A program made the position numbers and the translations under genes. The notes under the pieces are model-generated. The model ran no database searches, was not told the origin of the DNA, and was given only the letters and a program-made list of their open reading frames with translations. From Clostridiales bacterium (lineage in GTDB: Bacteria > Bacillota > Clostridia > Lachnospirales > Lachnospiraceae), in NCBI GenBank assembly GCA_019418195.1, contig DYCJ01000173.1, positions 1-5,393 on the forward strand: a DNA stretch of 5,393 nt, written 5' to 3'. This document shows positions 1 through 5,231 of this stretch, piece by piece (positions within the stretch are counted from its first letter, which is position 1; each line of letters starts with the position of its first letter).

Positions 1-520
1 TGGTAAGCAGGATCTCACCTGCTCCGAGACGTTCCACTTTCATCGCCCACTCTACTGCGTCGATGCCCACATCAATGCGTCCGCCGTTCTTGTATATATT
101 CCAACCCGAACCGTCTGCTCTTTTCTTGGCGTCGATCGCCACAACGACACACTGGCTTCCAAACTTATCAGCCGCATCACTGACCAGCTCAGGCGTATTG
201 ATCGCAGAAGAATTGATTGAAATTTTATCCGCACCTTCACGGAGAATCGCCCGAAAATCATCTACAGTGCGGATACCGCCGCCTACGGTGAACGGAATAA
301 ATACACATTCAGCAACTTTACGCACCATGTCGATGACTGTGCCTCTGTTGTCGGACGATGCCGTTATATCGAGAAATACAAGTTCGTCTGCTCCCGCCTT
401 ATCATATGCTTTCGCGATCTCCACCGGATCACCCGCATCTTTGAGATCCACGAAATTGACTCCTTTTACCACTCTTCCCCCGTTTACATCAAGGCAGGGA
501 ATGATTCTCTTTGTAAACAT
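1..520 (-). CDS. hisF: Imidazole glycerol phosphate synthase, cyclase subunit HisF (3' part missing, cut by window edge)
   Basis: HisF is the TIM-barrel cyclase subunit of imidazole glycerol phosphate synthase. It takes ammonia delivered by HisH and converts PRFAR to imidazole glycerol phosphate plus AICAR in cytoplasmic histidine biosynthesis. Reading leftward from the ATG at 518-520, 173 codons are in the window; the family is about 250 residues, so roughly the last third lies outside. The protein opens [12 protein letters not shown], and both expected catalytic aspartates are present: Asp11 in CLDV and Asp130 in VVAID. Also visible are the phosphate-binding TVGGGIR (78-84), [10 protein letters not shown] (97-106) and GAGEILLT at the truncated end (166-173). 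The frame is open to the window edge. The start is fixed by an AGGAGGG site 7 bases upstream that overlaps the hisH stop, so the two genes are almost certainly co-translated. Nothing in the visible part suggests decay. Confidence 0.97.
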   Translation of the reverse strand, partial: MFTKRIIPCLDVNGGRVVKGVNFVDLKDAGDPVEIAKAYDKAGADELVFLDITASSDNRGTVIDMVRKVAECVFIPFTVGGGIRTVDDFRAILREGADKISINSSAINTPELVSDAADKFGSQCVVVAIDAKKRADGSGWNIYKNGGRIDVGIDAVEWAMKVERLGAGEILLT

Positions 521-527
521 ATCGTTT

Positions 528-534
528 CCCTCCT
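528..534 (-). promoter_or_regulatory. hisF ribosome binding site overlapping hisH stop codon
   Basis: On the minus strand AGGAGGG lies 7 bases before the hisF ATG. Its first two bases are the last two bases of the hisH TAG stop (533-535). Ribosomes ending hisH therefore terminate on the hisF initiation site, a layout that suits coupled synthesis of the two subunits of one enzyme. Confidence 0.9.
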
Positions 535-1138
535 ACAGTTCCACAAAATTCTTCAGTATCTGAAGTCCCACATCACTGCTCTTCTCCGGATGGAACTGGC
601 ATGCAAACACATTGTCTTTCTCCACGGAAGCATGGATATGTGTACAGTAATCCGTGGAGGCTTTCACGATCTGCGCATCGGCTGCCTTCAGATAATAGGA
701 GTGAACGAAGTAAACACAGGCTCCTTCTGCAACTCCGCGAAACAGTCTGCCATCATTCTCCAGATGAAGTGAATTCCATCCCATATGAGGGATCTTCAGC
801 CCATCTTTTTCCGGAATTTTCAGGATCTCCCCTTTCAGGATTCCAAGTCCCTCTGTCCCCGGAGCCTCATCACTGCGCTCAAAGAGGAGCTGCAGCCCGA
901 GACAGATTCCAAGGAACGGAGTTCCACTTTCTGCGACATGGCGGATCACACTCTCCAGCCCTCTTTCACGGATTGTAGCCATCGCATCTCCAAAAGCCCC
1001 TACACCGGGCAGGATCACCTTATCAGCCGACAGGATCGTCTCTTTATCGCCGGTCACTTTTACTTCCTGACCGAGAAAGAGCAGTGCTTTTTCCACACTC
1101 TTTATATTACCTGCATCATAGTCAATAATCGCTATCAT
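533..1138 (-). CDS. hisH: Imidazole glycerol phosphate synthase, glutamine amidotransferase subunit HisH
   Basis: HisH is the class I glutaminase that hydrolyses glutamine and channels ammonia into HisF. The 201-residue length is normal for the family. The N-terminus MIAIIDYDAGNIKSVEKAL is typical. The oxyanion-strand segment PGVGAFG is at 44-50. The nucleophile elbow GICLGLQLLF (77-86) supplies Cys79, and the QFHPEKS segment (181-187) supplies His183 and Glu185, so the catalytic triad is intact. HMGWN (118-122) and YFVHSYY (143-149) are further family motifs. The ATG start has a GGAGG site at 1146-1150 with a 7-base spacer. hisF follows after 12 bases. Upstream, the symporter gene ends only 38 bases away with no recognisable terminator between them, so read-through from that gene is likely. 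In many Firmicutes hisA sits between hisH and hisF; it does not here. Confidence 0.97.
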   Translation of the reverse strand: MIAIIDYDAGNIKSVEKALLFLGQEVKVTGDKETILSADKVILPGVGAFGDAMATIRERGLESVIRHVAESGTPFLGICLGLQLLFERSDEAPGTEGLGILKGEILKIPEKDGLKIPHMGWNSLHLENDGRLFRGVAEGACVYFVHSYYLKAADAQIVKASTDYCTHIHASVEKDNVFACQFHPEKSSDVGLQILKNFVEL

Positions 1139-1176
1139 CCTTTTTCCTCCGCTTCTGTATCTAAAAATCCATCGGC

Positions 1177-2583
1177 TTATTTTTTCCCGTTCCCGATACC
1201 TGTCTCAACCACCGGGATCGGCGTGTCATCTACCGCATCCAGGTTGTTAACATATTTTTTCGTTTCTTTAACAATAACCGGCGAAAGCAGCAGGACTGCA
1301 ATGAGGTTCGGAATTGCCATAAGCGCATTAAGGATATCTGCAACCAGCCATACCAGGTCAAGCGCCAGGACAGGTGCGATCAGCGCAACAGCCACATAAA
1401 GCACTCTGTACGGAATGAGTCCGAACTTTCCTGCAAAATATTCCACACACCGTTCCCCGTAATATGCCCAGCCGAGAATCGTTGAATATGCAAATGTAAT
1501 GATACCTACAACAAGGATAAACGGTCCAAAAAACGGTATCTGCGAAAACGCCATCGTTGTAAGCTGTCCTCCGTTATCTACCGATGAGAGGAGCTCCGGG
1601 TTCTTCAGCATGGTCGATACAAGCACAAGCCCTGTCATCAGACAGACAACGACTGTATCCCAGAACGTTCCTGTCGAAGAAACCAGTGCCTGACGGACCG
1701 GATTTCTGGTCCTTGCCGCAGCTGCCGCGATCGGTGCGGATCCCATGCCGGATTCATTGGAGAAAAGTCCTCTGGCAACTCCGTACTGGATCGCATAACG
1801 CAGTCCGCCTCCGACAAGACCGCCGATTACCGCGCCTTTATCCGCAAACGCAAGACGGCATATCGTAGTAATAGTCGGGATAAGGAACTCATGATTGATT
1901 CCCAGGATAATAATACAGCCGATGACGTAAAAAAGCGCCATAAACGGGACCAGTTTCTCACACACACTTGCAATGCTCTTAATTCCGCCAAAGATAACAA
2001 ATGCCGTCAAAACTGCAACCACTACGCCAATGATCCACGGGTCGATTCCCAGATTGGTATTGCAGACTTCTGCAATAGCATTGACCTGAGTCGCGCATCC
2101 GATACCGAACGATGCAAAGCCGGCGAAGACCGCGAAGATCATACCGAGCCATTTCATGTTCAGGCCGCGTTCAAGCGCATACATGGCGCCTCCCTGCATT
2201 CTACCGTCAGGTGTCTTCACACGGTATTTGACGGCTATCAGTGACTCTGCATATTTTGTGGCAATGCCAAACACCCCTGTCAGCCAGCACCATAACACGG
2301 CTCCCGGACCGCCCAGTGCTATCGCTGTTCCCACACCAATAATGTTACCTGTTCCGATCGTAGATGCCAGTGCTGTTGCCAGCGCTCCAAACTGACTGAC
2401 TTCGCCGTCAGCACCTTCCTCTTTTGATACAGACAGCGGGATTCCCTTTGTGATCGTCTTTCTCTGGATAAATCCTGTCCTCAGTGTCAGGAAAACATGG
2501 GTTCCCAGCAGAAGGATGATCATCCACCAGCTCCATACAAAGTCGTCTACCGTCTGTACGACACTGTAAATCTTGTCATACAC
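1177..2583 (-). CDS. AGCS-family sodium:alanine/glycine symporter
   Basis: This is an inner-membrane secondary transporter of the alanine/glycine:cation symporter (AlsT/AgcS/DagA) family, expected to import alanine, glycine or a related small amino acid with Na+. At 468 residues it is full length. An N-terminal membrane segment (about 18-35) leads to the family core FGALATALASTIGTGNIIGV (65-84), then TAIALGGPGAVLWCW (86-100) and ATKYAESLIAVKYR (108-121). CATQVNAIAEV (163-173) and SNESGMGSAPIAAAA (275-289) are further hallmark stretches. Hydrophobic segments recur to about residue 438, followed by a charged tail of about 30 residues. The start is GTG, fixed by GAGGAGG 8 bases upstream; no better in-frame start is seen. 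The precise substrate cannot be read from sequence; glutamine is an alternative for some AlsT homologues. It is followed by hisH and hisF on the same strand. Confidence 0.95.
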   Translation of the reverse strand: MYDKIYSVVQTVDDFVWSWWMIILLLGTHVFLTLRTGFIQRKTITKGIPLSVSKEEGADGEVSQFGALATALASTIGTGNIIGVGTAIALGGPGAVLWCWLTGVFGIATKYAESLIAVKYRVKTPDGRMQGGAMYALERGLNMKWLGMIFAVFAGFASFGIGCATQVNAIAEVCNTNLGIDPWIIGVVVAVLTAFVIFGGIKSIASVCEKLVPFMALFYVIGCIIILGINHEFLIPTITTICRLAFADKGAVIGGLVGGGLRYAIQYGVARGLFSNESGMGSAPIAAAAARTRNPVRQALVSSTGTFWDTVVVCLMTGLVLVSTMLKNPELLSSVDNGGQLTTMAFSQIPFFGPFILVVGIITFAYSTILGWAYYGERCVEYFAGKFGLIPYRVLYVAVALIAPVLALDLVWLVADILNALMAIPNLIAVLLLSPVIVKETKKYVNNLDAVDDTPIPVVETGIGNGKK

Positions 2584-2591
2584 TGCAAATT

Positions 2592-2598
2592 CCTCCTC
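2592..2598 (-). promoter_or_regulatory. Ribosome binding site fixing the GTG start of the symporter
   Basis: Minus-strand GAGGAGG ends 8 bases before GTG at 2581-2583. The next codons read Tyr-Asp-Lys and enter the family's usual N-terminus. An ATG a few bases upstream (2598-2600) overlaps the Shine-Dalgarno and is out of frame, so GTG is the start. Confidence 0.85.
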
Positions 2599-2609
2599 AT
2601 TCTCTTTTT

Positions 2610-2670
2610 CTAAAAATGATATAAGGCATACCCACGCCCACTGCTGACAGTCGGCATGCCGTATGCCTTA
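2610..2670 (-). terminator. Long hairpin with short U-tract: terminator of the two-component operon and/or attenuator of the symporter leader
   Basis: Minus-strand arms TAAGGCATAC (2661-2670) and GTATGCCTTA (2622-2631) pair perfectly over 10 bp. Inside, after a small 2/1 internal loop, CATGCC pairs with GGCGTG (6 bp, one G-U). A single G-G mismatch follows, then ACTG pairs with CAGT around a TCAG tetraloop. The whole stretch thus folds into one nearly continuous stem of about 20 bp. Five bases after the stem comes TTTTT (2612-2616). The U-tract exists only on the minus strand, so the element acts leftward. It lies 40 bases past the kinase stop and 38 bases before the symporter GTG. The offset and shortness of the U-tract leave terminator strength uncertain. 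Confidence 0.7.
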
Positions 2671-2691
2671 AGATCACTCTATAACGTTAAC

Positions 2692-2720
2692 ATTTTATCG
2701 CATTTTCACTTTAATGTAAA
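2692..2720 (-). promoter_or_regulatory. Candidate sigma-A promoter of the symporter, spanning the kinase stop codon
   Basis: Minus strand: -35 TTTACA (2715-2720, 5/6 to TTGACA), exactly 17 bases, then -10 TAAAAT (2692-2697, 5/6 to TATAAT). The -35 lies in the last codons of the kinase gene and its TAA stop falls within the spacer. Transcription would begin near 2685 and give a leader of about 100 bases that contains the entire hairpin at 2622-2670. Identified by motif only. Confidence 0.6.
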
Positions 2721-4204
2721 GAAGTATTTTCTGTTTTTGCATCCAGATCAAACCAGAATTCCACGCCGTTATCAAAATTATGCACTCCGTACTTCTGGTG
2801 AAAAGACTCCATGATCGCTTTTACAATAGACAGTCCTATGCCATTTCCTCCATACTCTCTTGTATGCGCTTTATCCACTTTATAGAACTTATCCCACAGT
2901 TTTGGAATATCATCTTCCGGAATCGGCTTTCCGCTGTTAAACACAGTTACGTGCGCCTTATCCCCGACCCGTCTGATCCTCACTTCTATCCTCTTCTCAT
3001 TTTCCACATGGTGGATCGCGTTAGTCAGATAATTGCGGACAACCTGCTCTGTTTTAAACTCATCCGCCCAGACATCAAGCTTTTCATCGGCAATAAAATC
3101 CACAGTCGCTCCCGCCTGCTGGATCAGTATCTCACAGCTTGCAATAACTCCCCGGACCAGACCGACAATATCAAAGCGATCAAACTGTACCTCGTCCGAA
3201 CCAAACTCAAGCTGATTCAGCGTCAGCAGATTCTTTACCATCTGGTTCATCTTGTCCGCTTCATCCATGATAACTTCACAATAAAATTCACGGCTCTCCG
3301 GGTCATCATTTACCCCTTCCCTCAGTCCTTCGGCATATCCCTGTATCAATGCGATCGGAGTCTTGAGTTCGTGTGAGACGTTTCCAAGGAATTCATTTCG
3401 CATCTCTTCCATCTTTTCCTTCTGCTCGATATCTTTCTGAAGCTGGTTATTCGCACTCTTGAGCTCCGAAATCGTCTTTTCAAGCTGTTCGGACATCCTG
3501 TTGAAGTTACTTCCCAGAACACCGATCTCATCCAGGCCTCCACTTGTATACTTTGCATCGAAATTCAAATTCGTCATCTCCTGCGAAAGACGCGTCAGCT
3601 CCATCAGCGGCTGCGTGATCCGCCGTGACAGGAGCCACACAAGCACTCCGCCGACAAAGATACCGACGGCTCCCAGATAGATCAGAAACTGGTTTGCCAG
3701 AGCCGCGCTCTCTCTGATACTCGCCAGAGGGCTCTGCATCACAAACCATGAGCCGTCTGAGAATATTCCCCACATCCTGAGATATTCCACATTATTCAGA
3801 TCACTGTCCGCTGTCGAGCGGTATATTGTAAAATTTTCAGTCTGCTCAAGAACTGCATCCGCATCAATATTCTGACCGACAACATCACTGATCATCTGGC
3901 TCAGTCTCGGATCGCTCTCCCCCAGGGTAGAAAAGACTGCCTTTCCGCCGCTGTCCGTGACAACGATATCGATATTCCCCCGCTCTGTCCGGCTTATAAT
4001 ACCATTAAGCACTGACAGATCTGTCAGGCTGCCCTCCTGGAGCACTTCATCCACGGCGTAATATGTCCGAACCAGATCTTTCGCTTTATGCGAGAGATAA
4101 TATCTTCCGAGGAAGCCATTATTGATAATGAGCACGGCGCCCAGTATACAGACAAACAGGCCGATAAAAATTGCCGCCATCTGCCGTCTTATCGAATATT
4201 TCAT
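2711..4204 (-). CDS. Membrane sensor histidine kinase (HAMP-HisKA-HATPase), partner of the adjacent OmpR-type regulator
   Basis: A 497-residue two-component sensor. TM1 is at about 9-28; an extracytoplasmic domain of about 140 residues (30-170) is bounded by TM2 at about 173-193. A HAMP linker starts at RRITQPLMELTRLSQEM (194-210), followed by a predicted coiled coil (about 236-268). The H-box EFLGNVSHELKTP (271-283) puts the phosphoacceptor at His278. The ATP-binding lobe has an N-box with NYLTNAIHH (391-399), a G1 box VFNSGKPIP (421-429), an F-box KLWDKFYKVDKAH (435-447) and a G2 box GGNGIGLSIV (452-461). The G1 residue is Asn423 where Asp is commoner, a variant I recall in VanS-like Firmicutes kinases, so activity is still expected. 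The ATG overlaps the regulator's TGA as ATGA, implying translational coupling. The sensor domain was not recognised and the stimulus is unknown. Confidence 0.95.
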   Translation of the reverse strand: MKYSIRRQMAAIFIGLFVCILGAVLIINNGFLGRYYLSHKAKDLVRTYYAVDEVLQEGSLTDLSVLNGIISRTERGNIDIVVTDSGGKAVFSTLGESDPRLSQMISDVVGQNIDADAVLEQTENFTIYRSTADSDLNNVEYLRMWGIFSDGSWFVMQSPLASIRESAALANQFLIYLGAVGIFVGGVLVWLLSRRITQPLMELTRLSQEMTNLNFDAKYTSGGLDEIGVLGSNFNRMSEQLEKTISELKSANNQLQKDIEQKEKMEEMRNEFLGNVSHELKTPIALIQGYAEGLREGVNDDPESREFYCEVIMDEADKMNQMVKNLLTLNQLEFGSDEVQFDRFDIVGLVRGVIASCEILIQQAGATVDFIADEKLDVWADEFKTEQVVRNYLTNAIHHVENEKRIEVRIRRVGDKAHVTVFNSGKPIPEDDIPKLWDKFYKVDKAHTREYGGNGIGLSIVKAIMESFHQKYGVHNFDNGVEFWFDLDAKTENTSLH

Positions 4205-4887
4205 GAATCCACCTCGAATTTATAGCCCATTCCCCATATCGTCCGGATATATTCTCCTTTGGCTCCCAGTTTGCTCCTCAGCTTTTTGACATGGGTATCA
4301 ATAGTCCTGGCATCCCCGAAATAATCATAATTCCACACATTGTTCAGAATTTTTTCTCTTGAAAGCGCTATCCCCTGATTCTCCATAAAATAGGAGAGCA
4401 GTTCGAACTCCTTATAGCTCAATTCTATCTGTGCACCGTCTATCTTCACAATATGTGCAGCTTTATCTACCACAATACCTCCGGCTTCGATCACATCGCC
4501 ACCGGCATTCCCCAGCGATCTGCGCAGGATCGCATTCACCCTGGCCACCAGGATCTTCGGGCTGAACGGCTTGGAAATATACTCATCCACTCCCAGTTCA
4601 AATCCCTGCAGTTCATCGCGTTCTTCTGACCTGGCTGTCAGCATGATGATCGGCACTTTCGAAGATTCCCGGATCTCGCGGCATACCTGCCAGCCGTCCA
4701 TCTTCGGCATCATCACGTCAAGAATGACAAGCGCGATATCTTTTTCCTCATAGAAAACATCCATTGCCTCCATCCCGTCGCCGGCCTCAAGGACCGTATA
4801 TCCCTCTCTGGCAAGGAAATCCTTTACCAGTTTACGCATCCTGCTTTCATCATCTACAACAAGGATCTTTATATTCATATTTTCCAT
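4201..4887 (-). CDS. OmpR/PhoB-family response regulator
   Basis: A 228-residue DNA-binding response regulator. The receiver domain (about 6-122) has the acidic pair Asp12-Asp13 in VVDDES, phosphoacceptor Asp57 in ILDVMMP, switch Thr84 in IMLTAR and Lys106 in SKPF, so all key residues are present. The winged-helix domain (about 130-226) shows SYKEFELLSYFMEN (157-170), a recognition helix around RTIDTHVKKLRSKLG (194-208) and the C-terminal wing IRTIWGMGYKFE (214-225). The first ATG (4885-4887) is chosen over the one three codons on (4876-4878) because AAGGAGG at 4896-4902 sits 8 bases before it. The gene ends in a 4-base overlap with the kinase start. A promoter with a perfect -35 lies upstream. 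The regulon is unknown; divergent mntP and the downstream symporter are the nearest candidates by position only. Confidence 0.96.
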   Translation of the reverse strand: MENMNIKILVVDDESRMRKLVKDFLAREGYTVLEAGDGMEAMDVFYEEKDIALVILDVMMPKMDGWQVCREIRESSKVPIIMLTARSEERDELQGFELGVDEYISKPFSPKILVARVNAILRRSLGNAGGDVIEAGGIVVDKAAHIVKIDGAQIELSYKEFELLSYFMENQGIALSREKILNNVWNYDYFGDARTIDTHVKKLRSKLGAKGEYIRTIWGMGYKFEVDS

Positions 4888-4913
4888 CGCCGTTTCCTCC
4901 TTTTATGTACACG

Positions 4914-4978
4914 GTCAGACCTGTTTCTCCATCATTAATAAACAGTGTAAGTTTATCAAAAAAATATGTCAATCCTGT
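4914..4978. repeat. Direct repeat pair around the regulator promoter (possible regulator-binding sites)
   Basis: Plus strand GTCAGACCTGT (4914-4924) and GTCAATCCTGT (4968-4978) match at 9 of 11 positions, differing only at the two central bases. They start 54 bases apart, about five helical turns. One overlaps the -35 box and the other lies just downstream of the predicted start site. Direct repeats are the usual target of OmpR-family dimers, but the usual spacing is about 10-11 bases, so a chance match is quite possible. Confidence 0.3.
4944..4972 (-). promoter_or_regulatory. Candidate sigma-A promoter of the two-component operon
   Basis: Minus strand: perfect -35 TTGACA (4967-4972), 17 bases containing a run of seven T, then -10 TACACT (4944-4949, 4/6 to consensus). 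Start of transcription near 4937 would give a leader of about 50 bases ahead of the regulator ATG. The -10 is weak, which would suit a promoter needing an activator. Confidence 0.6.
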
Positions 4979-5013
4979 GAAACGGAAAACTTCTTTCTAA
5001 CCGGATTTTTTTC

Positions 5014-5042
5014 TTGCATTCACTGTTATCTGATGATAATAT
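5014..5042 (+). promoter_or_regulatory. Extended -10 promoter of mntP
   Basis: Plus strand: -35 TTGCAT (5014-5019), exactly 17 bases, then TAATAT (5037-5042) preceded directly by TGA (5034-5036), which makes an extended -10 (TGnTAATAT). Transcription would start near 5049, a few bases before the first helix of the riboswitch, which fits well. Confidence 0.75.
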
Positions 5043-5049
5043 ATTATCA
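5034..5049. promoter_or_regulatory. Perfect 16-bp palindrome on the mntP -10 box, candidate metalloregulator operator
   Basis: TGATAATATATTATCA is its own reverse complement over all 16 bases and covers the extended -10 to the predicted start site. Its halves TGATAAT and ATTATCA equal the halves of the Bacillus Fur-box core (7-1-7), but here two bases separate them instead of one. A bound repressor would block RNA polymerase directly. The protein that binds it is not identifiable from this window; an A/T-rich -10 palindrome by chance is the alternative. Confidence 0.45.
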
Positions 5050-5052
5050 GTT

Positions 5053-5146
5053 CGTGAGGGAGTAATTGGCGTATTCCTGCGTGGTAAGTCAACATACTGG
5101 TCTTGACGGGGCCTGGCTTATCTTAAATAATGAGACTCATGTACAG
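5053..5146 (+). ncRNA. yybP-ykoY manganese riboswitch aptamer
   Basis: This is a Mn2+-sensing leader aptamer just upstream of mntP. Closing helix P1 pairs CGTGAG (5053-5058) with CTCATG (5136-5141), one G-U included. The conserved GGGAGTA (5058-5064) follows the 5' strand, matching the GGGGAGUA loop of the class. TCAACATAC (5089-5097) matches the second conserved loop and lies between helix strands TAAG/CTTA (5085-5088 with 5117-5120) and GGTC/GGCC (5099-5102 with 5110-5113). The characteristic AATGAGACTC (5129-5138) ends the domain. By family knowledge the two loops dock to bind Mn2+ and the riboswitch usually turns expression on. Assignment rests on these motifs and on the gene it precedes; the middle helix (5065-5084) was not resolved by eye. 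Confidence 0.88.
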
Positions 5147-5167
5147 TTTTTTGCTGTACATGTTTTT
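5138..5167 (+). terminator. Intrinsic terminator 1 of the mntP riboswitch
   Basis: CATGTACAG (5138-5146) and CTGTACATG (5154-5162) form a perfect 9-bp stem with loop TTTTTTG, followed by TTTTT (5163-5167). The first four bases, CATG, are also the last four of aptamer helix P1, so a folded Mn2+-bound aptamer competes with the base of this stem. This is the expected expression platform of a transcriptional ON switch. Confidence 0.88.
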
Positions 5168-5171
5168 ATGA

Positions 5172-5198
5172 CAGGTACAGCATGTGCCTGCTTTTTTT
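5172..5198 (+). terminator. Intrinsic terminator 2 in the mntP leader
   Basis: CAGGTAC (5172-5178) pairs with GTGCCTG (5184-5190) over 7 bp (one G-U) around the loop AGCAT, then one C and seven T (5192-5198). It has a better U-tract than terminator 1 and lies only four bases past the end of that terminator's T run. It ends 19 bases before the mntP Shine-Dalgarno. Confidence 0.82.
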
Positions 5199-5217
5199 AT
5201 GCAATCAATCTTACACT

Positions 5218-5223
5218 AAGGAG
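5218..5223 (+). promoter_or_regulatory. mntP ribosome binding site
   Basis: AAGGAG ends 8 bases before the ATG at 5232-5234. It lies clear of both terminator stems, and no good upstream complement was noticed, which points to transcriptional rather than translational control by the leader. Confidence 0.85.
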
Positions 5224-5231
5224 AAAAGAAA

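Larger units (their letters stand above)
4888..5231. other. Divergent control region between the response regulator and mntP
   Basis: This 344-base stretch holds no convincing gene. From left to right it contains the regulator's Shine-Dalgarno and promoter (leftward), a pair of ACAGGNNTGAC-type repeats flanking that promoter, an A/T-rich stretch of about 40 bases, the mntP promoter with a palindrome over its -10 (rightward), the manganese riboswitch, two terminators and the mntP Shine-Dalgarno. The two promoters are back to back, their -35 boxes about 40 bases apart. Confidence 0.85.

Noticed and set aside
63..563. Long plus-strand open frame opposite hisF and hisH
   Set aside because: It is antisense to well-recognised hisF/hisH coding sequence, its protein is low-complexity and Ser/Thr-rich with no recognisable motif, and it has no fitting Shine-Dalgarno.
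1139..1176. Possible terminator between the symporter and hisH
   Set aside because: A short T-run is present on the minus strand, but no stable GC stem precedes it.
1139..1250. Possible promoter for hisH (minus-strand TTGAGA near the end of the symporter gene)
   Set aside because: The only -10-like sequence at a usable distance is an A-run (AAAAAAT) at poor spacing; not good enough to list.
785..2395. Several plus-strand open frames opposite hisH and the symporter
   Set aside because: They mirror conserved minus-strand genes with intact catalytic or family motifs, and their translations show no domain or sensible composition.
2622..2670. Riboswitch or T-box in the symporter leader
   Set aside because: The leader is only about 100 bases and is nearly filled by one simple hairpin; no T-box, glycine-aptamer or other conserved core sequence was seen.
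4876..4878. Alternative ATG start for the response regulator, three codons downstream
   Set aside because: The upstream ATG at 4885-4887 has an 8-base spacing from AAGGAGG; the downstream one would be 17 bases away.
4764..5000. Plus-strand open frame overlapping the regulator start and the divergent promoters
   Set aside because: It crosses the N-terminal codons of a clear response regulator and its promoter, has no ribosome binding site and no recognisable protein features.
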